A DNA stretch of 8,111 bases from Actinomycetales bacterium. GTDB taxonomy: Bacteria > Actinomycetota > Actinomycetes > Actinomycetales > Microbacteriaceae. The DNA is taken from positions 1 through 8,111 of the forward strand of contig JAATFJ010000298.1 in assembly GCA_015655255.1 (NCBI GenBank), read 5' to 3'. Below the pieces are notes generated by a model. It was not told the DNA's origin and did not search any database. It was given only the letters and a program-made list of their open reading frames with translations. Position 1 is the first letter of the stretch. The number at the start of each line of letters is the position of its first letter. Position numbers and translations under genes: made by a program. Positions 1 through 6,236 of the stretch are shown piece by piece.

Positions 1-23
1 GCAGAGATCAACGGAGAATCCTC

Positions 24-1655
24 ATGACGTACGCACTCCCCGCCCCCGTCGACCGCCCGCAGGGCACGCAGAAGACGGCGTACCTCATCGCCTCCGGCGA
101 CCTGCGCGAGTCCGCGAACGTCGCCGGATGGCCCGTGCAGCGGGCGACGGAGTCCGCGATCGCCGCGGCCTTCGAGTATCTCAGCTGGTCCGTCGTCCGC
201 GGCTTCGACGTCGACCCCGCCACCGGGCACGGCTTCATCTCCAGCCAGCGCATGGGCATGGAGGTGTTCCGGCGCATCCCCGTCGACGCGCCGCTCGTCG
301 TCGCGATCGCCAACTGGCAGTACTCGCACCACGTTCTCGCGGGGCTGCGCACCCACGAGGGCCCGATCCTCACGACGGCGAACTTCGCCCCGGACTGGCC
401 GGGACTCGTCGGCCTCCTCGGGCTCAACGCGGGGCTCACGAAGATGGGGAAGCCGTATTCCTCGATCTGGTCGGTGGACTTCACCGACGACTGGTTCCGC
501 ACGGGGCTACGGGAATGGATCGAGACAGGCGCCATCACGCACGACCTCTCGCACGTGCGGGCGCTTCCGGAGCTCCCCGAGGGGCCGGAGAAGGAGCTGG
601 GCGAGGCACTCGCCGCACAGCTCCGCACCGAAAAGGCCATCATCGGCGTCTTCGACGAGGGCTGCATGGGCATGTACAACGCCATCTTCGACGACGAACT
701 GCTCAACGCGACCGGCATCTACAAGGAGCGGCTGTCCCAGTCGGCGCTCTATGCGGAGATGCTGCGCGTGGGCGAGGAGGAGGCCGATGCCGCCTACGAC
801 TGGCTCCTCGCGCACGGCATGACCTTCCGCTACGGCGAGGACGGGGCGACGGAGCTGACCCGCGAGCAAGTGCAGTGGCAGCTGAAGATGTACATCGCCG
901 CCCTGCGCATCGCCGACGACTTCGGTCTCGACGCTGCGGGCATCCAGTACCAGCAGGGGCTCAAGGACCTCGTGCCCGCCTCCGACCTCGCCGAGGGCAT
1001 CCTCAACACCACCGAGCGTCCCCCCGTGACCTCGCGCGACGGCTCGCGCGTGCTGCACGAGGGGCGCGCCTTCCCGCACTTCAACGAGGCCGATGAGGGC
1101 GTCGCCGTCGACGCCCTCGTGACCGATCGGGTGTGGCGCGCCATGGGCCTCGTCCCCGACAACACGCTGCACGACGTGCGCTGGGGGGAGGACTACGACG
1201 GGCGGTTCGTCTGGGCGTACGAGATCTCCGGTTCTGTCCCCGCCTCGCACCTCGGCGGCTGGGACCGGGCGGAGGGCTGGCGGCAGGGCCACGTCTTCTT
1301 CCCCGCAGGCGGCGCGACGCTCAACGGTGTCTCGAAGCCCGGCGAAGTCGTGCTGAGTCGTGTCTTCATCGCCGACGGCGTACTCAACGCCGATCTCTTC
1401 CGGGGATCCGTCGTGGAGCTCCCCGAGGAGGAGACCCGGCGCCGCAAGGAGGCGACGAACCCCGAGTGGCCCATCGCGCACGTCGTGCTCCACGGCGTCA
1501 CGCGCGACCAGTTCATGGCCCGGCACAAGGCCAACCACGCACAGCTCGTCTACGCCCCCGATGCGGAGACGGCGGACAGGGCGCTCGTCGCCAAGGCCGC
1601 GATGCTCGCGGGCATGGGGATCCGGGTAAACCTCGTCGGCGACGTCGCCGTCTGA
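24..1655 (+). CDS. L-fucose/L-arabinose isomerase-family protein
   Basis: The 543-residue product resembles the L-fucose isomerase superfamily, cytoplasmic metal-dependent enzymes that interconvert aldoses and ketoses (L-fucose to L-fuculose in E. coli FucI, about 590 residues). Seen: an N-terminal alpha/beta region with a conserved-looking DEGCMGMYN stretch at residues 211-219, a middle segment with FNEAD (353-357) and HDVRWGED (383-390), and a C-terminal NHAQLVYA (504-511). By family analogy, E355, D384 and H505 are the candidate metal ligands matching Glu337, Asp361 and His528 of FucI; this is my alignment by eye. The ATG is preceded by GGAG at 13-16 with a 7-base gap, which supports this start. 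Only 23 bases lie upstream, so it probably follows another gene of a sugar-use operon. The following gene is 137 bases away and looks separately controlled. The family is fairly certain, the sugar substrate is not. Confidence 0.8.
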   Translation: MTYALPAPVDRPQGTQKTAYLIASGDLRESANVAGWPVQRATESAIAAAFEYLSWSVVRGFDVDPATGHGFISSQRMGMEVFRRIPVDAPLVVAIANWQYSHHVLAGLRTHEGPILTTANFAPDWPGLVGLLGLNAGLTKMGKPYSSIWSVDFTDDWFRTGLREWIETGAITHDLSHVRALPELPEGPEKELGEALAAQLRTEKAIIGVFDEGCMGMYNAIFDDELLNATGIYKERLSQSALYAEMLRVGEEEADAAYDWLLAHGMTFRYGEDGATELTREQVQWQLKMYIAALRIADDFGLDAAGIQYQQGLKDLVPASDLAEGILNTTERPPVTSRDGSRVLHEGRAFPHFNEADEGVAVDALVTDRVWRAMGLVPDNTLHDVRWGEDYDGRFVWAYEISGSVPASHLGGWDRAEGWRQGHVFFPAGGATLNGVSKPGEVVLSRVFIADGVLNADLFRGSVVELPEEETRRRKEATNPEWPIAHVVLHGVTRDQFMARHKANHAQLVYAPDAETADRALVAKAAMLAGMGIRVNLVGDVAV

Positions 1656-1738
1656 CCCTTCCATCCCCTCGGGCACTCCGCTCCTCCGCCGGTGTTATCG
1701 CAAAGAGACGTGTGTTTTCGGCGGGGGACGGGGAGAAG

Positions 1739-1754
1739 GCCTACCATAGTAGGC
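1739..1754. repeat. Inverted repeat GCCTAC-CATA-GTAGGC
   Basis: A perfect 6-base inverted repeat with a 4-base centre lies 39 bases before the phosphoesterase start codon. It covers the possible -10 box TACCAT, which is where a repressor dimer would block transcription. A short hairpin in the 5' leader is the alternative. No T-tract follows, so it does not look like an intrinsic terminator for the isomerase gene. Confidence 0.45.
1742..1747 (+). promoter_or_regulatory. Possible -10 box (TACCAT)
   Basis: TACCAT fits the TAnnnT core of an actinobacterial housekeeping -10 element and would give a leader of roughly 40 bases before the ATG at 1793. No convincing -35 hexamer sits 16-18 bases upstream: that stretch is GC-rich. 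The 137-base gap after the isomerase gene favours a separate promoter here, but this exact site is only a suggestion. Confidence 0.25.
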
Positions 1755-1778
1755 GGTTCGCGTCTGAATCCGCGGCCT

Positions 1779-1783
1779 GGGAG
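1779..1783 (+). promoter_or_regulatory. Ribosome binding site (GGGAG) that decides the phosphoesterase start
   Basis: GGGAG ends 9 bases before the ATG at 1793. The earlier in-frame ATG at 1784 directly abuts this motif and so could not use it. The start at 1793 is therefore preferred, which puts the first metal-binding motif at residues 16-21, as usual for this family. Confidence 0.6.
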
Positions 1784-1792
1784 ATGATCTCG

Positions 1793-2692
1793 ATGCACGC
1801 GACGGAGCACGGTGCCCCGGAACGTACCCTTCTGCACATCAGCGACACGCACCTGCGCGGTCCGGGGGAACGCCTGTTCTCCTCCATCGACGGCGCGGAG
1901 AGCCTCGGGCGGGCGCTTCGATCGATCGAGCAGGCGCACCCCCGTATCGACGCGATCGTGTTCACGGGCGATCTCGCCGACCTCGGTGAGGCGAGCGCCT
2001 ATGCGCGCCTGCGCGCGATGGCGGAGTCCTTCGCGGAGCGGATCGGTGCGCGGATCATCTGGGTCATGGGCAACCACGACGACAGATCGGTCTTCCGTGC
2101 CGCCCTCCTCGACGATCGCTCCGCGAACACGGCGCCCATCGACAGGGTCGACGAACTCGATGGCCTGCGTGTGGTGACCCTCGACACGGCGGTCCCCGGA
2201 GAGCACTACGGCGAGATCGTGGATGCGCAGCTCGAATGGCTCGCGAGCGTCCTTCGGGAGCCCGCTCCGCTCGGGACGATCCTCGCCATGCATCATCCGC
2301 CGGTCCCCGCCGTGCTCCCCCTCGCCGCGAGCGTCGAGCTGCGCGATCAGCGTCGCCTCGCCGGAGTGCTGCGCGGCAGCGACGTGCGCGCGATCATCGC
2401 GGGCCACCTGCACTACTCGACCTTCGCGACCTTCGCGGGGATCCCCGTGTCGGTGGCCTCGTCGACGTGCTACACGCAGGACCTCACCGTTCCGTCCGGC
2501 GGCAGCATGCCGCAGGACGGTGGGCGCTCGGTCAATCTCGTGCAGGTCTTCGAGGACACCGTCGTGCACTCGATCGTGGGAATGGAACCGGGCAGGACCC
2601 TCGAGCACATCGACGCGGAGGAGGCCCGGCGCCGCCTGGCCGATGCGGGGATCGCGCCGAGGGAGAGCACCCCCGTCCTCGTCGACGCCTAG
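1793..2692 (+). CDS. Metallophosphoesterase, CpdA/Icc-type cyclic nucleotide phosphodiesterase
   Basis: The 299-residue protein carries the complete calcineurin-like metallophosphoesterase motif set in order: ISDTHL (16-21), FTGDLADLG (57-65), GNHDD (93-97), MHHPPV (166-171) and GHLHY (204-208). The two-metal site would be built from D18, H20, D60, N94, H167 or H168, H205 and H207. This order and the length match class III cyclic nucleotide phosphodiesterases (E. coli CpdA, mycobacterial Rv0805), which hydrolyse 3',5'-cAMP and related phosphodiesters. There is no signal peptide or membrane segment, so it is probably cytosolic. The open frame continues upstream into the isomerase gene to 1133, but that part is an antiparallel-free shadow in another frame. 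The gene stands alone on its strand with its own leader and converges on the Stealth gene with a 4-base overlap. cAMP specificity is inferred; other phosphodiesters or 2',3'-cyclic nucleotides remain possible. Confidence 0.88.
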   Translation: MHATEHGAPERTLLHISDTHLRGPGERLFSSIDGAESLGRALRSIEQAHPRIDAIVFTGDLADLGEASAYARLRAMAESFAERIGARIIWVMGNHDDRSVFRAALLDDRSANTAPIDRVDELDGLRVVTLDTAVPGEHYGEIVDAQLEWLASVLREPAPLGTILAMHHPPVPAVLPLAASVELRDQRRLAGVLRGSDVRAIIAGHLHYSTFATFAGIPVSVASSTCYTQDLTVPSGGSMPQDGGRSVNLVQVFEDTVVHSIVGMEPGRTLEHIDAEEARRRLADAGIAPRESTPVLVDA

Positions 2693-4272
2693 GAGATCTT
2701 CCCGCGGGCGAGGGCGTGCCGGGGGAGCCCCGCCGTCTCGTCTGAGTGCTCCCAAGGGGCGCGCACGGGGAACATCCGCTCCAGTGCGTCGCGGACGGCG
2801 CGCACGCGGAGTTCCTCCGCGACTTCCGACTCGTGCCCGTCGTTGAGGCAGAACATGTCGACGTCCCGACGCTCGGTGAGCCGATCCAGCCGCTCGAGTT
2901 CTCCCGACAGCGTCGTCTGGACGTACCGCACGCGGGGCTCTGTCGTGGGAAGGGCGCGGCCCGTGAAACAGGCGTAGTAGTGCGCGAGGCTGTTCGTCAC
3001 GGAGATGTCCGTCATGGCGCGGAACCGCGAGGCCGCCGTGCGCGCGAAGTCCTCGGGGAACTCCCGCTCGAGTTCGAAGAGCACGCTCCGGCGGAGCGGG
3101 GTCGCGCAGTGGGCGAGATCGCGGACGATCGTCCGTCCGAACCGCCCCCTCAGCAACTCCCGGTTCACGCGGAGACCGTTGTCGTGGCCGCTGCGCTGCG
3201 CATGCGGTTCCCCTCCGCCGATGCGCACCGTGCTCTCGACGAACTTCGTCTCTCCCGCGGGTGTGAAGAAGAGCTCGGGCTCCAGCATCCGTCCGAAGAA
3301 CATGTCGTCGTTGGAGTAGAGGAAGTGCTCGGATAGTCCGGGGATGCGGTGCAACTGCGCCTCGACCGCGTGCGAGTTGTGGGTGGGGAGCACTCCGGGG
3401 TCGGAGAAGAACTCCTCGCTCCGCACCACCGAGACGCCGGGGTGTTCGGCGAGCCAGCGGGGCGCGTCCGAATCGGTGGCGATGAAGATGTGCCGGATCC
3501 ACGGTGCGTACATGTGCACGCTGCGCAGCGCGTAGCGCAGCTCGTCGACGTGCCGGTAGCGTGCGGGGCCATCGTCGCCCTCGCCGACGACGTACTCGGA
3601 GAGCTGGGCGGCGCGTTGCCGCTGGAAGGCGGAGGAGGAGCCGTCGACCCAGGAGAAGACGATGTCCACATCCTCGGTGAACTCGTCCGCGTGGGTCTCG
3701 AACATGCCGGAGATCGTGCGCCAGACGCGCCCGAACCTCTCAACGGTCGTGAAGGACACATCGGCTGCGGGCGTGAGCCGCCGGGTGAGCACGTTGTCTC
3801 CGGGCGCTTCGACGAACTCCTCTCCGAAGCGCCAGAACTCCAGGCGTGCGGCGAGCGGGGCGCCGTAGCGCACGGTGCGTCCCGGCGTCGTGCGGGGGCG
3901 GTAGACGCGGATCGTCGACGGACGGGGCCCCGGATCCCCGATGTCCTGGACGGGGACGGGCGGCCGTCCCTTCGCCTTCGCGGAGAACGGGTCCGCGGGG
4001 AGGTTCTCCCGGAGCGCGTCAAGTGCGACCGCGCGGTCTTTGACGTCGATGACGAGCGCGGGGGCGGAGCGCTCATGGCGGATGAGGAGCACGGGCACCT
4101 CGGCAACCGTGAGCGCGTCGGCGACGGCGAGGAGGTCGTCGATCCGCGCCTGCCAGGGGGTCACGCTGTCGTGGACGAGATGCAGCAGGCCACGATCCAG
4201 GACCACATCGTGGCGTTCCTGCAGATCGGCGTCGCGACGCCCTGGCTGCGGCAGAGCGGACAGTGTCGTCAT
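2689..4272 (-). CDS. Stealth-family sugar-phosphate phosphotransferase (capsule/cell-wall glycopolymer type)
   Basis: The 527-residue protein shows all the landmarks of Stealth proteins, which transfer hexose-1-phosphates from nucleotide sugars in making phosphate-linked capsule or cell-wall polysaccharides. CR1 is DIVFSWVDG (203-211). CR2 spans about 237-345 with ELRYALRSVHMYAPWIRHIF, LPTHNSHAVE, LHRIPGLSEHFLYSNDD and FFTPAGETKF. CR3 is about 383-430 and includes HYYA at its end. CR4 is around 473-478 (MFCLND). The first 200 residues lack a family motif that I recognise; they include a basic, beta-rich stretch at about 118-150. No membrane segment is evident. A perfect AAGGAGG lies 6 bases upstream of the ATG, fixing the start. 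Other glycopolymer genes are absent nearby, so it acts as a lone gene here. Family call is firm; the acceptor and sugar are unknown. Confidence 0.92.
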   Translation of the reverse strand: MTTLSALPQPGRRDADLQERHDVVLDRGLLHLVHDSVTPWQARIDDLLAVADALTVAEVPVLLIRHERSAPALVIDVKDRAVALDALRENLPADPFSAKAKGRPPVPVQDIGDPGPRPSTIRVYRPRTTPGRTVRYGAPLAARLEFWRFGEEFVEAPGDNVLTRRLTPAADVSFTTVERFGRVWRTISGMFETHADEFTEDVDIVFSWVDGSSSAFQRQRAAQLSEYVVGEGDDGPARYRHVDELRYALRSVHMYAPWIRHIFIATDSDAPRWLAEHPGVSVVRSEEFFSDPGVLPTHNSHAVEAQLHRIPGLSEHFLYSNDDMFFGRMLEPELFFTPAGETKFVESTVRIGGGEPHAQRSGHDNGLRVNRELLRGRFGRTIVRDLAHCATPLRRSVLFELEREFPEDFARTAASRFRAMTDISVTNSLAHYYACFTGRALPTTEPRVRYVQTTLSGELERLDRLTERRDVDMFCLNDGHESEVAEELRVRAVRDALERMFPVRAPWEHSDETAGLPRHALARGKIS

Positions 4273-4278
4273 CTTCGT

Positions 4279-4285
4279 CCTCCTT
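4279..4285 (-). promoter_or_regulatory. Strong ribosome binding site (AAGGAGG) of the Stealth gene
   Basis: A full-consensus Shine-Dalgarno sequence sits 6 bases before the ATG at 4272. It is the strongest in the window and settles the start of the 527-residue protein. Confidence 0.85.
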
Positions 4286-4289
4286 CAGC

Positions 4290-4301
4290 GGGTTCGAACC
4301 C
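4290..4301. repeat. 12-base perfect palindrome GGGTTCGAACCC
   Basis: A perfect palindrome lies 4 bases upstream of the Stealth ribosome binding site, in the transcribed leader. It could be an operator half or whole site, or a short RNA stem that affects ribosome access. The TTCGAA core recalls a tRNA T-loop and also the actinobacterial LexA-type half site, but the surrounding bases support neither. Confidence 0.4.
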
Positions 4302-4469
4302 CTCGCGATGAGCGTGACCGTTTCGGCCGACGGATACGGCAAAGCTCCTGCGACAGGAAGAACGCGTGCACGGTGCTCGGTGGTCGAGGCGGGGCTGTTC
4401 GTCGTCGAGTGCGCCCGATCCAGGTACGGGGGAGCGCGTCAGCGTCCGTCGGTGGATGCGAGCAGGGCC

Positions 4470-4475
4470 AGTGTA
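4470..4475 (-). promoter_or_regulatory. Possible -10 box (TACACT) for the Stealth gene
   Basis: On the minus strand TACACT matches the TAnnnT -10 core, in a GC-rich setting where such hexamers are few. A TTGAGC hexamer is only 11 bases upstream, too close to be a partner -35, and no better one is seen. If used, it would give a leader of about 190 bases. Readthrough from the upstream operon is the alternative source of transcription. Confidence 0.22.
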
Positions 4476-4503
4476 TCGCGCGGGGTGCTCAATCCCTGTC
4501 CCC

Positions 4504-4515
4504 GAGCGCGCGCTC
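4504..4515 (-). terminator. GC-rich palindrome directly after the dehydrogenase stop codon
   Basis: GAGCGCGCGCTC is a perfect 12-base palindrome that begins at the base after the TAG stop of the dehydrogenase gene. It could fold into a short hairpin at the 3' end of the four-gene message and protect or end it. No run of T follows, so it is not a classical intrinsic terminator; actinobacteria are thought to use some hairpins without T-tracts. The function is a guess from position. Confidence 0.25.
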
Positions 4516-5271
4516 CTAACCCTCGCGGCGATCGAAGGTCAGGCCTCCGGGAACCTGGAAGGTCGGCATGATCTCGATGAGTCCGACGTTGGCGCGGCGC
4601 GGCGCCTCAAGGGCGAACTCGATCGCCCCGACGATGTCCTCCGTCTTGAGCGACTCATAGCCTTCGTAGAAGGTGTCCCACGCCTCCTTCATTGCCTCAG
4701 GCGACCCGCCGAGATTTCTTCCGAAGATCTCCGTCTCCACCCTTCCCGGTGAGATCTCGGTGACGCGGATGCGGCGTCCGAGCGTGTCATTGCGCAACTG
4801 ACGGGAAAGCTGATGGACGGCGGCCTTCGTCGCGTGATAGGCCGTGTGGCCGAAGAAGTTGTAGTGCGCGGCGATGGAGGAGATGTTCACGATGTGGCCG
4901 AGATCGCGCGCGACCATTCCCGGCAGCAGGAGACGGACGATCTGCAGCACGGCCCGCAGGTTCACGTCCACCATCGCGTCGAGGTCGTCGCGCGTGGAGT
5001 CGAGCACGTTGCCGGGTCTGCTCACCCCGGCGTTGTTCACCAGCACATCAATCTCGAGCCCCGTGAGCTCTTTTTCGAGGGCATCGGTGGAGGAGACATC
5101 GAGCGCGTGCGGGATGAGTCCGATCTCTCCGGCGAGGGCGTCCAGTCGTGCGCCGTCGCGTGCCACACCGTGCACGGTAAGACCTCGCGCACGCAGCATG
5201 CGCGCGGTGGCCTCGCCCATACCCGAGGATGCCCCGGTGACGAGTGCGTTCCGGTAGTCGCTGATGGTCAT
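4516..5271 (-). CDS. Short-chain dehydrogenase/reductase, YdfG-like (3-hydroxy acid/oxo acid type)
   Basis: The 251-residue protein is a classical SDR: a Rossmann nucleotide-binding motif TGASSGMG (12-19), acidic residue D58 in ALDVS, NNAG (79-82), and the catalytic set N104, S132, Y145 and K149 (YHATK). R38 after the second beta strand favours NADP(H) over NAD(H). The C-terminal IEIMPTFQ and the ISPGRVETEIF segment resemble E. coli YdfG, which oxidises L-allo-threonine and other 3-hydroxy acids and reduces malonic semialdehyde. The length is normal. It is the last gene of the minus-strand run, 17 bases after the carboxyltransferase-like gene. Its Shine-Dalgarno AAGGAG overlaps that gene's stop codon, 12 bases from the ATG, an unusually long gap; no in-frame alternative start exists because a TAA precedes. 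Exact substrate is unknown. Confidence 0.88.
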   Translation of the reverse strand: MTISDYRNALVTGASSGMGEATARMLRARGLTVHGVARDGARLDALAGEIGLIPHALDVSSTDALEKELTGLEIDVLVNNAGVSRPGNVLDSTRDDLDAMVDVNLRAVLQIVRLLLPGMVARDLGHIVNISSIAAHYNFFGHTAYHATKAAVHQLSRQLRNDTLGRRIRVTEISPGRVETEIFGRNLGGSPEAMKEAWDTFYEGYESLKTEDIVGAIEFALEAPRRANVGLIEIMPTFQVPGGLTFDRREG

Positions 5272-5283
5272 GGCTTACTGCTT

Positions 5284-5289
5284 CTCCTT
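5284..5289 (-). promoter_or_regulatory. Ribosome binding site overlapping the preceding stop codon
   Basis: AAGGAG begins with the last base of the TGA stop of the carboxyltransferase-like gene. The distance to the dehydrogenase ATG is 12 bases, longer than usual. The arrangement suggests that a terminating ribosome helps start the next gene. Confidence 0.5.
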
Positions 5290-6236
5290 CATAGGGGGGA
5301 CAGGGGTGTCGTGGTGAGCCAGGACCGGAGTGAATCGCGCGTCGCATGCGGCGGAATGCGAATCACTTCCTGGGCATCCGAAAGAAGCTGTTGTACCGTG
5401 CCGCCGCCGACACGCTCTTCGCTCAGCACCGGGGCGGTAAGCTCCGCGATGGCGACGGCGACCGTCTCCCACCAGAGCGTGGGCCGCGTGGGCTCCGGAA
5501 TGTTGCCGAGCACGACGAGCGGGAGAGAGAACCGCGCGGCGAGACGAAGGGCCGACACGAGCGCGACGAGCGCCTCCTCGCTGAGCGATCCTCCTGCGAT
5601 CGGCTGCGGCACGAGGAAGACAGCACCGCTGCCTGCGACCCTTCCCAGGGCGAAGACGAGTTCGTCCGTGTCGCCGGGGAAGACTCGGAGTACGTCATCG
5701 CAGAGAGCATGCAAACGCGCCATCGCGAACGAGGAGACCGCATCGACCGCCTCCCCGTTCGGCTCCGCTCCCGGACGGTACCGTGGCGCCGGCGCGCCGA
5801 GGCGCGCGGGGAGGAAGCTCTGCAGCACGCAGGCACGCGCGAACGCATCGGCGAACTCTGGGGCGCCCAACAGGCCGGAGCTCTCCGCTCCGATCGTCAC
5901 CTGCAGAACCCCGCGCGCGGCGAGGGCTGTTGCGACGATCCCTTCCGGCTGTGGCGCGACGACCGCAAGCGCGACTCCCACAGGCCTCCGCGGGACGCTC
6001 GCGCTCTCCAATGCCGCGATGCTCACCGCCACCGCGGGAACGCTCAAAGATGCGGCGTGCCGTGCGGTGATCTCGAGCCCTGCGTGCCCCCCGTCGCCGA
6101 GCAGCGCGATGAGCACGCTCCTTCCCCCGATCGTCCCGACGGCGACCTGGACGCCGGGCGCACACACCAGCGGCGCGCCTAGGGCGGTGAGCTGCGGACA
6201 GTCGGCGATCGTCTTCCAGGCGCGGTCGGAGGTCAT
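5289..6236 (-). CDS. Divergent, shortened carboxyltransferase-like protein (acyl-CoA carboxylase beta-type fold)
   Basis: This 315-residue protein has no clean motif match. By eye it follows the outline of biotin-dependent carboxyltransferase beta subunits, normally about 500-550 residues. VAVGTIGGRSVLIAL (31-45) resembles the family's G-x-I-x-GR strand. LQSFLPARLGAPAP (138-151) sits where the family has LLSYLPSN. AVFLVPQPIAGGSLSEEA (205-222) followed by AARFSLPLVVLGNIPEP (233-249) resembles the NQP...AARF...IPL..L.D.PG core of the C-terminal half. The GGARIQEG-type oxyanion motif of the N-terminal half is not visible, the corresponding region is about 80 residues shorter, and the protein ends soon after the C-terminal core. 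It overlaps the aminotransferase stop by ATGA and lies in one unit with a biotin carboxylase/carrier gene, which supports the guess. It may be a non-catalytic or structural subunit. A separate unknown alpha/beta family is the alternative. Confidence 0.5.
   Translation of the reverse strand: MTSDRAWKTIADCPQLTALGAPLVCAPGVQVAVGTIGGRSVLIALLGDGGHAGLEITARHAASLSVPAVAVSIAALESASVPRRPVGVALAVVAPQPEGIVATALAARGVLQVTIGAESSGLLGAPEFADAFARACVLQSFLPARLGAPAPRYRPGAEPNGEAVDAVSSFAMARLHALCDDVLRVFPGDTDELVFALGRVAGSGAVFLVPQPIAGGSLSEEALVALVSALRLAARFSLPLVVLGNIPEPTRPTLWWETVAVAIAELTAPVLSEERVGGGTVQQLLSDAQEVIRIPPHATRDSLRSWLTTTPLSPL

Larger units (their letters stand above)
4273..4515. other. Intergenic region and probable leader of the Stealth gene
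   Basis: This 243-base stretch separates the Stealth start codon from the stop of the upstream dehydrogenase gene. It contains a strong ribosome binding site, two 12-base perfect palindromes (one at each end) and one weak -10-like hexamer. Open frames crossing it on either strand look like shadows of the flanking genes. I see no credible small gene and no RNA gene. Confidence 0.6.

Noticed and set aside
507..1676. A 389-residue minus-strand open frame inside the isomerase gene
   Set aside because: It is fully antisense to a gene with good family signals and a proper ribosome site. Its sequence has no domain character.
1133..1792. Extension of the phosphodiesterase frame upstream to 1133
   Set aside because: The added 220 residues are out-of-frame readings of the isomerase gene, rich in Arg and Pro. 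A ribosome site and family length support the start at 1793.
1550..3502. A 650-residue open frame on the minus strand across the isomerase end, the phosphodiesterase and part of the Stealth gene
   Set aside because: It is antisense to, or out of frame with, three genes that have clear family motifs. Its arginine-, proline- and alanine-rich sequence shows no domain. Such frames are expected in GC-rich DNA.
4283..4310. tRNA-like T-arm (GGGTTCGAACCCC) at the start of the Stealth leader
   Set aside because: Neither strand offers the D-arm, anticodon arm or a pairing acceptor stem at the right distance, and the T-stem has a mismatch. It is treated as a palindrome only.
4073..4342. An 89-residue minus-strand frame that overlaps the 5' end of the Stealth gene as a possible leader peptide
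   Set aside because: It begins at a TTG with no usefully spaced ribosome site and continues as an out-of-frame Arg-rich reading of the Stealth gene.
4263..4752. Small plus-strand frames (102 and 128 residues) through the 4273-4515 intergenic region
   Set aside because: They run into the antisense of the dehydrogenase gene, lack ribosome sites and have shadow-type composition.
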